Source: Pseudomonadota bacterium (GTDB taxonomy: Bacteria > Pseudomonadota > Alphaproteobacteria > Rhizobiales > Xanthobacteraceae). Taken from it: DNA of 64,000 nucleotides. Position 1 is the stretch's first letter, and every line of letters starts with the position of its first letter. The notes beneath the pieces are model-generated. The model worked only from the letters and a program-made list of their open reading frames with translations, had not been told where the DNA came from and did no database searches. Shown here one piece after another: positions 25,385 to 33,818 of this stretch. The stretch is from contig JAFEFL010000055.1 of assembly GCA_018240595.1 (NCBI GenBank), positions 111,389 through 175,388 of the forward strand, written 5' to 3'. Made by a program: the position numbers and the translations under genes.

Positions 25385-27070
25385 TCAGCTTTCGATTCGG
25401 GACAGACGGCGCGTCGAGACCAGGAACAGCAGCATGGCGGCGCCGACGACGACCGTCTGGATCAGCGCCATCGCCGCGGTCAGTTCGCTCGACGAGGAGA
25501 AGAAGGATTCGACGATCGCCGGCGTCAGCACCTTGCTGTTCGGGCCCATCAGCAGGATGGACGCGCCGAGTTCGCGCACGCTGGCGACGAAGATCAGGAA
25601 CCACGCCGCGATCAGGCCGGGCCGCAACAGCGGCGCGGTAATGGTACGCATGCGGTAGAACCAGTTGGCGCCGCACACCTCGCCGCATTCCTCGAGGCTG
25701 CGGTCGAGCTGGACGATGACGCCGGAGATCGTGCGCACGCCGAGCGGCAGGAACACCGTCAGGTAAGCGATCAGCAGGAGCCACAGCGTGCCGTAGATCG
25801 GGATCGGGAACACCAGCCACGCCCACATCATGCCGAAGGCGAAGACGAGGCGCGGCACCGCCTGCGGGAACATCACGATGTATTCGAGGACGTGGCGGCC
25901 CGGCAGCTTGGAGCGCTGGATGAACCAGGCGATCAGGCCGGTCAGCACGATGCCGATCGTCGCCGTCCAGAGGCCGAGCCACAGGCTGTTGCCCATCGCC
26001 GAACGCACCGCGTTGAGCGAGAACGCCGTGGTGTAGTGCTCGAGCGTGAAGTTGGACATCGCCGGCAAGGCGGTCGCCAGCCGCTGCAGCGAAGCAAACA
26101 CCAGCGTCGCCATCGGCAGGAACACCGACAAGAACAGATAGACCGCGCAGACGGCGAACAGTAGCCAGCGCAACGGGCCGACATCCATCGGGCGCGGCCG
26201 GAACGCCTTGCCGCTGATCGTGGTGTAGGTGCGGTTCAGCGTCAGCCGGCGATAGAGCCAGACCAAGCCGAACATGATGACGAACAGCGACACGCCCATG
26301 GCCGCTGCGAGCGGCATCCGCGGCGGATATTGCGAGACGAGCTGATAGATGGCGGTGGTGAGCACGTAGAAGCGGTTTGGCGAACCGAGCACCAGCGCCG
26401 CGGAAAACGAGCCGAGCATTTCGGCAAAGACATAGACGGCGGCGCCGAGCACGCCGGGCGCAACGAGCGGCAGCGTCACGCGCAGCATGGTGCGCAGACG
26501 CCCGGCTCCCATGACCTGGCTTGCTTCCTCGAGCGCCGGATCCATCGATTTCATCACGGCGCTGATCATGACGAAGGCGACCGCGCCCTCGAACAGCGCC
26601 ATCACCCAGGCTATTCCCAAGGGCCCGGAAATATCGAAAAGTGCCTCTTTGGCGCCCATCGCGCGCCAAAGCTGGTTGATGAATCCGCTTTCCGGCGAAC
26701 CGAGGAGGCTCCACGCCAGCGCCCCGAGAAGCGGCGTCACGTAGTACGGCACCGCCATGAGCTGTTCGAGCGCGCCGCGCATCGGCACATTGGTCCGGGT
26801 CAGGATCCAGGCGGCGACGAAGCCGAAGACCAGCGCCATCACCGTCGCCGCCGAGGCGACGACGAGCGTGTTGACCATGATCTCCCAGTAATTCGCGAGC
26901 GTGAGGAAGTTGTCGAGGCCATAGGCGGTCGGCGGCCGGACATTCGGATCGCCGACGTCGAAAGCCGCCTGGAACAGGTAGAAGACCGGGTACAGCACCA
27001 AGGCGGCAGCAATGAGTGCCACCGCCCCGCCGACGATCAGCTGGGCCGATCCACGCTCGCGAGGCTGCAT
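25385..27070 (-). CDS. ABC transporter permease, fused double-domain (FbpB type)
   Basis: The 561-residue protein has about twelve membrane helices and two permease modules (about residues 60-270 and 350-555). Each carries an EAA loop: EEASQVMGAGRLRTMLRVTLPLVAPG and EECGEVCGANWFYRMRTITAPLLRPG (ends quoted only in part by family pattern). Fused permeases of this size are typical of FbpB, ThiP and related ferric-iron or phosphonate importers. The start MQPRERGSAQ lies 9 bases after the SBP gene stop. Confidence 0.9.
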   Translation of the reverse strand: MQPRERGSAQLIVGGAVALIAAALVLYPVFYLFQAAFDVGDPNVRPPTAYGLDNFLTLANYWEIMVNTLVVASAATVMALVFGFVAAWILTRTNVPMRGALEQLMAVPYYVTPLLGALAWSLLGSPESGFINQLWRAMGAKEALFDISGPLGIAWVMALFEGAVAFVMISAVMKSMDPALEEASQVMGAGRLRTMLRVTLPLVAPGVLGAAVYVFAEMLGSFSAALVLGSPNRFYVLTTAIYQLVSQYPPRMPLAAAMGVSLFVIMFGLVWLYRRLTLNRTYTTISGKAFRPRPMDVGPLRWLLFAVCAVYLFLSVFLPMATLVFASLQRLATALPAMSNFTLEHYTTAFSLNAVRSAMGNSLWLGLWTATIGIVLTGLIAWFIQRSKLPGRHVLEYIVMFPQAVPRLVFAFGMMWAWLVFPIPIYGTLWLLLIAYLTVFLPLGVRTISGVIVQLDRSLEECGEVCGANWFYRMRTITAPLLRPGLIAAWFLIFVASVRELGASILLMGPNSKVLTPAIVESFFSSSSELTAAMALIQTVVVGAAMLLFLVSTRRLSRIES

Positions 27071-27079
27071 GTTGGCCTC

Positions 27080-28177
27080 TTACAGACCAAGCATGCCGTT
27101 CCATTCCTTGACGTAAACCGGATGCGCCTTCTCGTAGGCATCCATGTCCTGCGGGAACAGGAGCTTGTAATCCGCAAGCTTCATGCCGCCCGGCATCGGC
27201 GACGCGTCCTTGCGCAGCGACGGGTAGTACAGGAACTTGTTGGACTGATAGAGCGTCTGGCCTTTCGGCGACATCAACCAGTCGAGGAACAGGCGCGCCG
27301 ACTCCGGATGCGCCGGCTTGCTGACGATACCGGTCACCAACGGCGTCGCCGGACAGCCTTCTTCCGGCGCGACGAACGCCACGGGCGCGCCGCGGTCCTT
27401 CACCAGCTGATAGCCAGCCCATTCGCCGAGAATGGTCGCCTGCTCGTCGCCCTTGGCAAGACGCTCGAACAACTGCGCGCGCGAGTCGAAACCATGCGGC
27501 CGGAGCTTGGCGAACTCCTTCCAGTAATCGTCACCGTGCAGCCGCTTGAGCTCGTACCACTGCACGAACTGCATGCCGCTGGTCGATTGCTTGCAACTGA
27601 TGACGTTGCGCCAGCGCGGCTTGATCATGTCCTTCCAGCCCTTCGGCACGTCGGCGCCGGACACCTTCTCCGAATTATACACAATGCCTACGAAGTCGAT
27701 GCCGGAGTAGAAGTAGTAGCCAGCGCCGGTGCCGAAGGCTTCCTTCGGGTAGAACTTGCTCTGCGGCGAGTCGTATTGCTCGTAACCGCCCTTTTTCTTG
27801 AAATCGATGGCGGTGGAGACTTCCGAGAACTGCACGACGTCGACAGCGAAGCGGCCGGCGCCCCGCTCGGCGAGCAATTTGGCGTACAGCGCACCGTTCT
27901 GCGCGCGCAGATACGACGCCTTGATCTTCGGGAAGTCCTTGGAGAACTCGGCGACGATCGCCGCGCCGGCAGGATCGCTGTCATGGGTGTAGAACAGCAT
28001 TTCGCCTTCCGCCTCGGCCTTCGCTAGGTCGGCTGAGGTCTCGAAACCAGCGGGAGTCATCGTCGTCTTGCGACCCTGACCGAAGGCGATGCCACCGCTC
28101 GCGGACACCGCAACGGCCGCCAAGCCGGCTTGCATCACGTGACGGCGCGACAGGCCGTCGAAAGCCTTCTTCGACAT
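27080..28177 (-). CDS. extracellular solute-binding protein of ABC importer (Tat signal)
   Basis: The 365-residue periplasmic protein has a twin-arginine signal: SRRHVMQAGLAAVAVSASGG, cleavage near FGQ. The body matches family 1/6 Fe3+-type binding proteins (LMFYTHDSDPAG-like start, then FSKDFPKIKASYLRAQNG). The tandem tyrosines used by ferric-binding proteins are not obvious, so the ligand may be an organic anion or phosphonate rather than iron. Tat export implies folding before export. It is the first gene of the ABC-Ldh operon, divergent from a LysR regulator. Confidence 0.87.
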   Translation of the reverse strand: MSKKAFDGLSRRHVMQAGLAAVAVSASGGIAFGQGRKTTMTPAGFETSADLAKAEAEGEMLFYTHDSDPAGAAIVAEFSKDFPKIKASYLRAQNGALYAKLLAERGAGRFAVDVVQFSEVSTAIDFKKKGGYEQYDSPQSKFYPKEAFGTGAGYYFYSGIDFVGIVYNSEKVSGADVPKGWKDMIKPRWRNVISCKQSTSGMQFVQWYELKRLHGDDYWKEFAKLRPHGFDSRAQLFERLAKGDEQATILGEWAGYQLVKDRGAPVAFVAPEEGCPATPLVTGIVSKPAHPESARLFLDWLMSPKGQTLYQSNKFLYYPSLRKDASPMPGGMKLADYKLLFPQDMDAYEKAHPVYVKEWNGMLGL

Positions 28178-28248
28178 CGAATCCTCCCTAATGTTTCGAC
28201 CGGAAGTTCCGGCCCATGATTATTGCCGTCCAGACTAGACACCTACGG

Positions 28249-28299
28249 TGATACCTGTCTTTATTTAGTTCGTTATCAATTGATGCAAGATAGGTATCA
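28249..28299. promoter_or_regulatory. inverted-repeat operator between the ABC operon and lysR
   Basis: TGATACCTGTC at 28249-28259 and GATAGGTATCA at 28289-28299 form an inverted pair with one mismatch, 40 bases apart centre to centre. A perfect palindrome ATCAATTGAT (28276-28285) lies between them. The right arm ends at the base before the lysR ATG. LysR regulators bind such paired sites to autoregulate and to activate the divergent operon. Confidence 0.6.
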
Positions 28300-29214
28300 A
28301 TGTTCACGCTGGTCCAACTGCGCTGCTTTGTCACGTTGGCCGAGGAATTGAACTTCCGGCGCGCGGCGCGACGCCTGAACATGAGTCAGCCGCCGCTGTC
28401 GCGGCACATCCAGGCCCTCGAGCACGAGATCGGCGCCGAACTGGTGGCGCGCAACCGCCGCTCAGTCGAATTGACCGCCGCCGGCGCCAGTTTCGCGCGG
28501 CTGTCGCAGCGCATTCTCGATCAGGCGATCGATGCCTATCGGCAGACGCGGCAGATAGCCAGCGGCGATGCCGGCGAGATCACGATCAGTTTCACGGCGC
28601 TGTCGAGCTACGCCTTCGTGCCGTCGCTGGTCGCGCTGCTGCGCAAGCACTATCCGTCCATCGCGCTGACGCTTCGCGAAATGACGACGCCGCAGCAACT
28701 GGCGGCGCTCGCATCACGCCAGGTCGATATCTGCCTGCTGCGGCCGCCGGTGGCGCTGCCGAATATCCGCACGACGCGGGTGCTGCGGGAAAGACTGCTG
28801 GCCGCCGTGCCGGCCAAACATCCTTTGGCCAAACGTCGGCAAATCAATATTCGGGAATTCGACGGCAGCGTGCTGGTGACCTACCCGCCGGTCGAAGGCC
28901 CCTATTTCCACGGCATGGTCACCGGCCTGTTCCAGGCCGCCGGGGTCTATCCATCGGCCATCCAGTACATCACGCAGACGCATGCGATCCTCGGCTGCGT
29001 CGCCGTTGGCGTCGGTCTTGCCGTCGTTCCTGAATCGGCCAAGGGCTGCGCGCCGGCTGGCGCCGTGCTGCGGCCACTGATCGGCGCCGAAGGCGTCCAT
29101 GTCGATCTGGTGATGGCGTCGCCGGTCGAAACCACAAATCCTGCCAGCGCATCGGTGCTGGCTCTGGTGGAGAAGCACCTCGGCAGCCGCGGCCGTGCCA
29201 CCGCCGCAGCCTGA
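28300..29214 (+). CDS. LysR family transcriptional regulator
   Basis: The 304-residue protein has an N-terminal winged HTH (RCFVTLAEELNFRRAARRLN then MSQPPLSRHIQALEHEIGAE) and a C-terminal periplasmic-binding-like effector domain (about residues 90-290). Standard LysR length. It probably controls the divergent ABC/Ldh operon in response to its substrate. The start codon abuts the inverted-repeat operator, leaving no room for a ribosome binding site outside it. Confidence 0.93.
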   Translation: MFTLVQLRCFVTLAEELNFRRAARRLNMSQPPLSRHIQALEHEIGAELVARNRRSVELTAAGASFARLSQRILDQAIDAYRQTRQIASGDAGEITISFTALSSYAFVPSLVALLRKHYPSIALTLREMTTPQQLAALASRQVDICLLRPPVALPNIRTTRVLRERLLAAVPAKHPLAKRRQINIREFDGSVLVTYPPVEGPYFHGMVTGLFQAAGVYPSAIQYITQTHAILGCVAVGVGLAVVPESAKGCAPAGAVLRPLIGAEGVHVDLVMASPVETTNPASASVLALVEKHLGSRGRATAAA

Positions 29215-29236
29215 CGCCCTAAGATAACGCCGCGCC

Positions 29237-30106
29237 TTACGGCTTGGGATACAGCGTCACCACCGCGGTCGCGTCGAGTTCGCTTTTGCCGGAGGCGATG
29301 AGCAGCCGGTACAAGGTCAGCGCCTGCGACGCCATCGGCATCGGCAGATGCTGGTCGCGCGCTGCGGCTTGCAGCATTTCCAGATCTTTGAGCACCTGAC
29401 GGGCAAAGCCGCGCGGCGCAAAGTCCTCGGCAATCATCTGCGGCATGGCTGCCGCCAGGAGGTTCGAGCCGGCATGGCCGGTGGCCAGCGCCTTGGGGAT
29501 TTTCGCGGCATCGACGCCGTAGGATTCGGCGAGCCGCAGCGCTTCGGCAATGACGCAGTAATTCGTCAGCACCAAAGTCTGGTTGACGAGCTTGGTTGCC
29601 TGTCCGGTCCCGACCGGACCCATATGCGTCATGGTGCCGAGGTCCGCGAGCAGCGGCGCGGCTTTGGCGATAGCCGCATCATCGCCACCAGCCATGATCG
29701 CCAGAGTACCTGCCTTGGCCGCGCCCGGCCCACCGGAGACCGGCGCGTCGATGAACGACATGGCTTTAGCTGACAGTGACGCGGCGATGCGGCGCGTGGC
29801 CCCGAGCTCGGTGGTCGAATGATCAATGAGGATCTTGCCGGCGACATGGGCGGCGTTGACGACGCCGTCGGCGCCGAGCGCGGCGTCCTCGACCGCCGCG
29901 GTGTTGATGACGCAACAGAGGATGACGTCGCATTGCGCCGCGACGTCGGCGGCGCTTTTGGCCGGTGTCACGCCCCAGCCCGTCGCCGCCGCCACGCGTT
30001 TGGCCTCGATGTCGAAGCCGACGACGCGGTAGCCCTTTTCGACCAGACGGCGGGTGAAGCCCTCGCCCATCAGGCCGAGGCCAATGAAACCGATGGTCTT
30101 GTCCAT
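29237..30106 (-). CDS. NAD(P)-dependent beta-hydroxyacid dehydrogenase (HIBADH family)
   Basis: The 289-residue protein has the NAD-binding start IGFIGLGLMGEGFTRRLVEKG, the substrate motif FIDAPVSGGPGAAKAGTLA (about residues 117-135) and the catalytic lysine in GTGQATKLVNQ (about residue 170). The family includes 3-hydroxyisobutyrate, tartronate-semialdehyde and L-threonate dehydrogenases. In this operon with a TRAP transporter and divergent to pdxA2, an aldonate/threonate-type substrate is plausible but not shown. It is the last gene of the TRAP-gntR operon. Confidence 0.88.
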   Translation of the reverse strand: MDKTIGFIGLGLMGEGFTRRLVEKGYRVVGFDIEAKRVAAATGWGVTPAKSAADVAAQCDVILCCVINTAAVEDAALGADGVVNAAHVAGKILIDHSTTELGATRRIAASLSAKAMSFIDAPVSGGPGAAKAGTLAIMAGGDDAAIAKAAPLLADLGTMTHMGPVGTGQATKLVNQTLVLTNYCVIAEALRLAESYGVDAAKIPKALATGHAGSNLLAAAMPQMIAEDFAPRGFARQVLKDLEMLQAAARDQHLPMPMASQALTLYRLLIASGKSELDATAVVTLYPKP

Positions 30107-30127
30107 GATGCGGCCCTCCCTCGGAGG

Positions 30128-30841
30128 TTAATCGTAACTGGCGGGATCGATGGCGAGCGAATTGGCAAGGCGCGTCCAGGACGCCTCGATGTGGCGGCGC
30201 AGGACGTCGTGCGCCAGGCGGCCGTTGCGCGTCTCCAGCGCCACGATCAGTTCCTCGTGATCGGCGACCGCCGCCGCCCAGTTGTCCGGGATGTCGTTGC
30301 CGCGGAAGCGGCTGCGCTTCATCCGCGCATGCAGGCGGCCATGCATTGACCGCAGCACCTCATTGCGCGCGACCCGGACAATCTCGACATGGATGCTCTG
30401 GTTGATGCGAAAGTATTCCAGCTTCTCGCGCTGCCGGTAGTACTCCATCATGCGCTCGTGCAGGTCGCGCAAGCCGCGCAGTTCGTCGTCGGTCGCGTGC
30501 AGGCAGGCGAGTTCGCCGGCGAACGCCTCGAGCCGGGCGAGCACGGCCAGCATGTCGTGCGCCTCGCGCGGGCTCAGCCGCGTGACCACGGCACCGCGGT
30601 TGGGCAGGATCTCCACCAGCCCCTCCGAGGCCAGCACCTTGAACGCCTCGCGCAGCGGCGTGCGCGATACGCCGAGCTGATCGCAGAGTTCGCGCTCGAT
30701 AATGCGGCTGCCCTCGGGAAGCTGGCCCTCGGCAATGAGATCGCGCAGCCGGGCGACCACGGTCTCATGCAGCGAGCGCCATTCGATCGGCCCGCCGAGA
30801 TCGATCGCCGTGGTCACTTCAGCCGGGTCCGGGTTCGCCAT
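30128..30841 (-). CDS. GntR family regulator with FCD domain
   Basis: The 237-residue protein has a GntR winged HTH (RLRDLIAEGQLPEGSRIIE then CDQLGVSRTPLREAFKVLAS) and an all-helical FCD domain with metal-ligand histidines (NQSIHVEIVRVA, ADHEEL, RRHIEAS). FCD regulators respond to small organic acids. It is 11 bases after dctM and most likely acts on the palindrome at 33764-33785 between dctP and pdxA2. Confidence 0.92.
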   Translation of the reverse strand: MANPDPAEVTTAIDLGGPIEWRSLHETVVARLRDLIAEGQLPEGSRIIERELCDQLGVSRTPLREAFKVLASEGLVEILPNRGAVVTRLSPREAHDMLAVLARLEAFAGELACLHATDDELRGLRDLHERMMEYYRQREKLEYFRINQSIHVEIVRVARNEVLRSMHGRLHARMKRSRFRGNDIPDNWAAAVADHEELIVALETRNGRLAHDVLRRHIEASWTRLANSLAIDPASYD

Positions 30842-30852
30842 GCGGCGGATCA

Positions 30853-32133
30853 CTATCGCAAAAGATTGGGGATGAAAAGAACGAGCGCCGGTACCGCGGT
30901 CAGGATGGCCAGGGTGATCAGCAAGGGCGGGTAATACGGCAGCATCGCCTTCAGGAGCTTGATCATCGGCACGCCGGTCATGCTCGACAGCAGGAAGAGC
31001 GACAGACCAAATGGCGGCGTAATCGTGCCGATCATCAGATTGAAGACGACGACGATACCGAGATGGATCGGATCGACCCCGGCGGCCACCACCGGCGGCG
31101 CCACGAGCGGCACCCGCAGCAGAGTCGCCGTGGTCGAGTCCACGAACATCCCGGCGATGAAGAAGATCACGTTGACGACGAGCAGCAGCACCAGCGGGTT
31201 GCTGGAGATGTCCTTGAACCATCCGGAGAACTCCTGCGGCACCTGCTCGACCGCGAGGATCCAGCCGAACATCGAGGCGGCCGCGACGATGATGAGGATG
31301 GCGGCAGTGCCGCGCACCGTGGCGATGGCGGCGTCGCGGATGAAGCCCCAGTTCATATCGCGGTAGTAGAACGCGCCGATCAACAGCACATAGACCACGC
31401 AGACCGCCGAGGCCTCGGTCGGCGTGAAGCTGCCCGACAGCATGCCGCCAACCAGGACGACCGGCGCGAACAGCGCCGGCGCCGCCGGCCACAGCGCGCG
31501 CCATAATTCACCGAACGACGGCCAGCGGTCGGCGCGCGGCAGGTCGGCCTTCATGGCGATGATCGCGGTGGCGATCATCAGCATGGCGACGCAGATCAGC
31601 GCCGGGATGATGCCGGCGACGAGCAATTGCAGCGCCGAAATCGAGGTGATCGATGCGTAGATGATCAGTGGGATCGACGGCGGGAAGATCGGGCCGACGA
31701 TGGCGGAAGCGCCGGTGATCGCCGCCGAAAACGGCACCGAAAAACCCCGGTCCTTCATCGCCTTGATCTCGATGCGGCCAAGGCCGCCGACATCGGCCAG
31801 CGCCGCGCCGGAGACGCCGGAGAATATCAGGCTGGCGACAATGTTGACCTGGGCCAGCCCGCCATAGAGGCGGCCGACCAGCACATCGGCAAAGTGGAAC
31901 AGCTTCTGCGTGATGCCGGCCGAGTTCATCAGGTTGCCGACGAAGATGAACACCGGCACGGCCACCAGCGGAAAGGAGTCCATCGAGTACAGGACGCGTT
32001 GCCCGATCGTCGCCAGCGGAATGCCCTGCCACCAAATGTAAGCAATCGACGGAACAAGGATGGCGTAGACGACCGGGAAGCCGAGAACGAACAGGACGAA
32101 GAAGGCCACGATGACCAGAAGCCCGAGATCCAT
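30853..32133 (-). CDS. dctM: TRAP transporter large permease (DctM type)
   Basis: The 426-residue protein has about twelve to thirteen membrane helices and the DctM pattern: LVAVPVFIFVGNLMNSAGI, GVSGAALADVGGLGRIEIKAMKDRG, ITGASAIVGPIFPPSIPLIIYA, and IGTITPPFGLSLFLLSSMTGVP. It should couple sodium influx to uptake of the solute delivered by the DctP protein encoded upstream. Confidence 0.93.
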   Translation of the reverse strand: MDLGLLVIVAFFVLFVLGFPVVYAILVPSIAYIWWQGIPLATIGQRVLYSMDSFPLVAVPVFIFVGNLMNSAGITQKLFHFADVLVGRLYGGLAQVNIVASLIFSGVSGAALADVGGLGRIEIKAMKDRGFSVPFSAAITGASAIVGPIFPPSIPLIIYASITSISALQLLVAGIIPALICVAMLMIATAIIAMKADLPRADRWPSFGELWRALWPAAPALFAPVVLVGGMLSGSFTPTEASAVCVVYVLLIGAFYYRDMNWGFIRDAAIATVRGTAAILIIVAAASMFGWILAVEQVPQEFSGWFKDISSNPLVLLLVVNVIFFIAGMFVDSTTATLLRVPLVAPPVVAAGVDPIHLGIVVVFNLMIGTITPPFGLSLFLLSSMTGVPMIKLLKAMLPYYPPLLITLAILTAVPALVLFIPNLLR

Positions 32134-32151
32134 GGGTGTTGTCTCGCTGTC

Positions 32152-32640
32152 TCAGATAACGGGCGTGGGGCCGTCAACGGTCGGCGGTTTGCGGCGGAAG
32201 GCGTACCAGACGTAACCGGCGGCGCTGACGGCAAACCCGACCAGCATCGGCGCGGCGAACAGCCAGAACGGAATGTCGAGGATCGGCGTGCGGGTGCCGA
32301 AATTGCGCCAGATCGACAGCCCGCCGGCCACTGCAACGACGGCCAGCGACACGCCGCTGACCAGAAGAATTACGCGCTCGAACATGACGCGGGTGGGCCG
32401 CGGCAGAAAATCGATGAACTCGGCCAGCCGGATGTGCTCGTTGGCCGAGATGAGCAGCGGACTGCCGATGAAGACGAGGATGATCAGGCCCCAGCGTGTC
32501 GACTCTTCGAGCCCCGTGATCGGGCTGTTGAAGACGCCGCGCAGGATGACCTGAACGGCCGGCAGGACAACCAGGGAGAACAGAGCGAGCATCGCGACGA
32601 CGCCCAGCCAACGTTCAAGGAGAGACCAGAGTTTCTGCAT
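32152..32640 (-). CDS. dctQ: TRAP transporter small permease (DctQ type)
   Basis: The 162-residue protein has four membrane helices and the conserved VFIGSPLLISANEHIRL loop of DctQ subunits. The ATG at 32640 (MQKLWSLLERWL) is preferred; the frame upstream to 32703 overlaps the dctP stop and is not family-like. It pairs with DctM encoded 18 bases downstream. Confidence 0.9.
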   Translation of the reverse strand: MQKLWSLLERWLGVVAMLALFSLVVLPAVQVILRGVFNSPITGLEESTRWGLIILVFIGSPLLISANEHIRLAEFIDFLPRPTRVMFERVILLVSGVSLAVVAVAGGLSIWRNFGTRTPILDIPFWLFAAPMLVGFAVSAAGYVWYAFRRKPPTVDGPTPVI

Positions 32641-32699
32641 GACATCGTCCCAAAGGATGGGGCGGACCGGCACGCGCCGTGCCCGCCCGCCCGCCGGCA

Positions 32700-33701
32700 T
32701 CAACCCTGCGTTTCCTTGAGCTTGGCGATATACGGCGCCCAGTTCGGATAGTCCTTGAGGATTTGTTTGCCGACGGATTCACGGAAAGCCTTGAGGTCGA
32801 GGCCGCTCTTCTCGTCGATGATCGTGACGCCGTTCTTCTTCAGCGTCGCGATCTCCTCGGCCTCGGCGTCCTTGGCCCATTTCAGCGAGCGCTGCGCCAT
32901 CTCTGCGAAGCAATCCTGCATGATCTTGCGGTCGGCGTCGGGGATGCCTTCCCAGGCCTTTTCATTGACGAACACCGCCAGCACCGACTCCATGTGGCTG
33001 GTCATCATCACGTATTTGTTCGCTTCCCACATCTTGCGGGCGATGATGTTGTTGAGCGGATTTTCCTGACCATCGACCAGTCCGGTCATCAGCGCCGGCA
33101 TGATCTCCGAGATCTCGACCGGCGTCGGGATCGCGCCCATGCCCTTGATCATGGAATTCCACAGCGGCACCGGCACCGAGCGGAACTTCTTGCCTTCCAT
33201 ATCCTTCGGCGAATGCACCGGGTAACGCGCCGAGAGTTGCCGCGCGCCGCGATAGAAATTGCCGACGATACGCACACCGCCTTTGGCGACGAGTTTCTTG
33301 TTGATCTCCTGAAGCACCGGCGAGGTCGCCTCGTTGGTGGCGCGCATCGCCTGTTCGGGGCTCGAGAACAGGAATGGCGCGTTGAAGACCGCGACATCCG
33401 GATCGATACGATCGAGCGAGGAGAAGTCGTGGTGGCCCATCTGGATGGCGCCAATGCGGATGCCGTCGATCATCTCGCTGAGATTGCCGAGCTGCGAACC
33501 CGGGAAGACGCGGATTTCGATACGGCCCTGCGTCTTTTCGCCGACGAGTTTGGCGAGCTCGGCGGCGTATTGCGTCTGGGTTTCGCCCTCGGCGCCGACG
33601 TGAGCGTATTTGAGGATGATCTTTTGCTGAGCCGCGGCCGGACCGGCGGCTATGGCCAAGGCCGTCGCGACAACGGCGCAAATTGGCGTGAGCACACGCA
33701 T
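32700..33701 (-). CDS. dctP: TRAP transporter solute-binding protein (DctP family)
   Basis: The 333-residue protein has a Sec signal ending in GPAAAQQ and the DctP core. The motif RIEIRVFPGSQLGNLSEMID is near residue 60, and VRIVGNFYRGARQLSA includes the arginine that binds the ligand carboxylate (about residue 150). VPLWNSMIKGMGAIPTPVEISE and GLVDGQENPLNNI follow. An organic acid with a carboxylate, such as a sugar acid, is the expected ligand. It is the first gene of the TRAP-gntR-dehydrogenase operon. Confidence 0.93.
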   Translation of the reverse strand: MRVLTPICAVVATALAIAAGPAAAQQKIILKYAHVGAEGETQTQYAAELAKLVGEKTQGRIEIRVFPGSQLGNLSEMIDGIRIGAIQMGHHDFSSLDRIDPDVAVFNAPFLFSSPEQAMRATNEATSPVLQEINKKLVAKGGVRIVGNFYRGARQLSARYPVHSPKDMEGKKFRSVPVPLWNSMIKGMGAIPTPVEISEIMPALMTGLVDGQENPLNNIIARKMWEANKYVMMTSHMESVLAVFVNEKAWEGIPDADRKIMQDCFAEMAQRSLKWAKDAEAEEIATLKKNGVTIIDEKSGLDLKAFRESVGKQILKDYPNWAPYIAKLKETQG

Positions 33702-33730
33702 GGCATTTCCTCCCCGATCATGAGCGAGGG

Positions 33731-33785
33731 TTGACCCCTCTATACGAAGGGATTATTCATGCCTGCATATTGAATGCAATATGCA
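33731..33785 (+). promoter_or_regulatory. pdxA2 promoter with GntR-type palindromic operator
   Basis: TTGACC (33731-33736), 17 bases, TATTCA (33754-33759) fit a sigma-70 promoter. The expected transcription start falls in a perfect palindrome, TGCATATTG/CAATATGCA with a 4-base spacer (33764-33785). That placement suits a repressor that blocks both the plus-strand pdxA2 transcript and the divergent dctP transcript. The GntR protein encoded nearby is the most likely binder. Confidence 0.65.
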
Positions 33786-33818
33786 AATCTCCGAAATCTC
33801 CGGCGAGCGAACGCACCA

